In this document: positions 62,617-64,000 of the stretch, in pieces
How the letters are laid out: each line of letters starts with the position of its first letter
Numbering within the stretch: the stretch's first letter is position 1
Origin: Methanopyrus sp. SNP6
Lineage (GTDB): Archaea > JAADCQ01 > Methanopyri > Methanopyrales > Methanopyraceae
Length of the DNA stretch: 64,000 nt
Assembly (NCBI RefSeq): GCF_002201895.1
Contig: NZ_CP019436.1
Location: 1,153,867 to 1,217,866, forward strand
Direction: 5' to 3'
Notes under the pieces: model-generated
The model's database searches: none
Told to the model about the DNA's origin: nothing
What the model saw: the letters and a program-made list of their open reading frames with translations, nothing else
Program-made: the position numbers and the translations under genes

Positions 62617-64000
62617 ATGGCGATGCTAGCAGGTGATGGGAGGCAGGTTCTGATCCTGCCGGAGGGTTACCAGCGGTTCGTCGGTCGAGATGCTCAGCGA
62701 ATGAACATCATGGCCGCACGCGTGGTAGCCGAGACTGTTAGGACCACCCTAGGTCCGATGGGCATGGATAAGATGCTAGTCGACGAGATGGGCGACGTCG
62801 TGGTGACCAACGACGGTGTAACCATCCTGGAAGAGATGGACGTCGAGCACCCGGCCGCTAAGATGGTGGTGGAAGTCGCCAAGACGCAGGAGGATGAAGT
62901 TGGCGACGGTACGACCACTGCCGTCGTGCTCGCGGGTGAGCTGCTGCACAAGGCCGAGGACCTGCTACAGCAGGACATCCACCCGACCGTGATCGCACGC
63001 GGTTTCCGGATGGCCGTCGAGAAGGCCGAGGAGATCCTCGAGGAGATTGCCGAAGAGATCGACCCGGACGACGAGGAGACGCTCAAGAAGATCGCCAAGA
63101 CCGCGATGACCGGTAAGGGCGTGGAGAAGGCCCGGGACTACCTGGCCGAGCTGGTCGTGAAGGCCGTCAAGCAGGTTGCAGAGGAGGAGGACGGAGAGAT
63201 CGTCATCGACACGGACCACATCAAGCTGGAGAAGAAGGAAGGTGGCGGGCTCGAGGACACCGAGCTGGTCAAGGGCATGGTGATCGACAAGGAGCGAGTG
63301 CACCCAGGCATGCCGCGCCGTGTGGAGAACGCAAAGATCGCTCTGCTGAACTGCCCGATCGAGGTCAAGGAGACCGAGACCGATGCCGAGATCAGGATCA
63401 CCGACCCGGAGCAGCTGCAAGCCTTCATCGAGGAAGAGGAGCGCATGCTGCAAGATATGGTAGACAAGATCGCAGAGACGGGCGCGAACGTTGTCTTCTG
63501 CCAGAAGGGTATCGATGATCTGGCCCAGCACTACCTGGCGAAGAAGGGCATCCTAGCGGTACGGCGTGTTAAGAAGTCCGACATGCAGAAGCTGGCCAGG
63601 GCGACCGGAGCCCGCATCGTGACGAACATCGACGACCTGAGCGAGGAGGACCTAGGTGAGGCTGAGGTCGTCGAGGAGAAGAAGGTCGCCGGCGACAAGA
63701 TGATCTTCGTGGAGGGCTGCAAGGACCCGAAGGCCGTGACCATCCTGATCCGCGGTGGTACCGAGCACGTGGTCGACGAGGCCGAGAGAGCCATCGAAGA
63801 CGCCGTCGGAGTTGTGGCGGCGGCCCTAGAGGACGGTAAGGTGGTAGCCGGCGGCGGTGCTCCGGAGGTCGAGGTGGCCAGGCAGCTGAGGGACTTCGCG
63901 GACGGTGTGGAGGGCCGCGAGCAGCTCGCCGTTGAGGCGTTCGCCGACGCACTGGAGATCATCCCGAGAACGCTGGCCGAAAACAGCGGACTCGACCCGA
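62617..64000 (+). CDS. ths: Thermosome subunit (group II chaperonin), partial at window end
   Basis: The first 461 codons of a CCT/TRiC-type chaperonin; the frame is open at the right edge. Seen are [18 protein letters not shown] (nucleotide site), [25 protein letters not shown] (ATPase loop with the catalytic aspartate), the helical-lid region near 245-290 and [17 protein letters not shown] near 412. It folds proteins inside a closed double ring. ATG 62617 has GGGGGAG 8-14 bases upstream. Only one paralogue is visible here. Confidence 0.97.
   Translation, partial: MAMLAGDGRQVLILPEGYQRFVGRDAQRMNIMAARVVAETVRTTLGPMGMDKMLVDEMGDVVVTNDGVTILEEMDVEHPAAKMVVEVAKTQEDEVGDGTTTAVVLAGELLHKAEDLLQQDIHPTVIARGFRMAVEKAEEILEEIAEEIDPDDEETLKKIAKTAMTGKGVEKARDYLAELVVKAVKQVAEEEDGEIVIDTDHIKLEKKEGGGLEDTELVKGMVIDKERVHPGMPRRVENAKIALLNCPIEVKETETDAEIRITDPEQLQAFIEEEERMLQDMVDKIAETGANVVFCQKGIDDLAQHYLAKKGILAVRRVKKSDMQKLARATGARIVTNIDDLSEEDLGEAEVVEEKKVAGDKMIFVEGCKDPKAVTILIRGGTEHVVDEAERAIEDAVGVVAAALEDGKVVAGGGAPEVEVARQLRDFADGVEGREQLAVEAFADALEIIPRTLAENSGLDP

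Overview
The window reads as a chromosomal segment of a hyperthermophilic methanogenic archaeon and matches what I know of Methanopyrus kandleri. The clearest marker is the tRNA-editing cytidine deaminase CDAT8 at 166-1002, a family known from Methanopyrus. A tRNA-Arg gene at 51376-51450 carries a genomic C at position 8, which is the substrate that enzyme edits. Other archaeal or methanogen markers are CofE, the methanogenesis marker MtxX/Mmp4, DGGGP synthase, TiaS, Taw2, class I LysRS, MCM, aIF2 beta, FBP aldolase/phosphatase, mevalonate kinase, an archaeal SRP RNA and a thermosome subunit. DNA is GC-rich, proteins are acidic, and GTG/TTG starts are very common. I see no CRISPR array, insertion sequence or prophage.

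Layout. 1-6.2 kb: tRNA and rRNA maintenance genes (KsgA, CDAT8, D-aminoacyl-tRNA deacylase, Taw2) with an iron-sulfur flavoprotein, a CBS protein, a degenerate trypsin-like protein and Mmp4. 6.2-7.4 kb is mostly empty. 7.4-10.5 kb: argG and an ABC-2 exporter. 10.5-11.9 kb is AT-richer and gene-poor, bounded by an imperfect 38-bp direct repeat and containing a strong hairpin. 11.9-20.6 kb: macro-domain protein, a Ca/Na exchanger preceded by a run of hairpins, an AmmeMemoRadiSam radical SAM enzyme, DGGGP synthase, FBPase, NAC, PUA protein and TldD/TldE.

20.8-32.2 kb: gatB, then a tight plus-strand run (small DUF protein, MEMO-like protein, membrane protein, MCM, OB-fold protein, aIF2 beta, DUF424, Trm14-like methyltransferase) joining replication and translation initiation. 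HAD phosphatase, cofE and threonine synthase follow. 32.26-32.60 kb: SRP RNA on the minus strand. 33-37.4 kb: a cell-envelope-like cluster (DUF2070 membrane protein, MurG-like glycosyltransferase, polyprenol-kinase-like protein, membrane protein). 37.4-49.5 kb: four radical SAM proteins, a site-2 protease, LysK, a displaced ribosomal protein uS19 and several uncharacterised proteins. 49.5-64 kb: mevalonate kinase, tRNA-Arg, a MurD-like ligase, a PAC2 chaperone, DUF473, a secreted transglutaminase-like protein, DNA ligase, Rio2, a polyferredoxin, an FAH-family protein, three small ORFs, TiaS, an HTH regulator and the thermosome gene, which is cut by the window end.

The main theme is RNA maturation at high temperature: editing, wyosine synthesis, agmatidine formation, guanosine methylation, rRNA dimethylation, charging and proofreading. 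The editing enzyme and one of its C8-bearing tRNA substrates are in the same window, about 50 kb apart.
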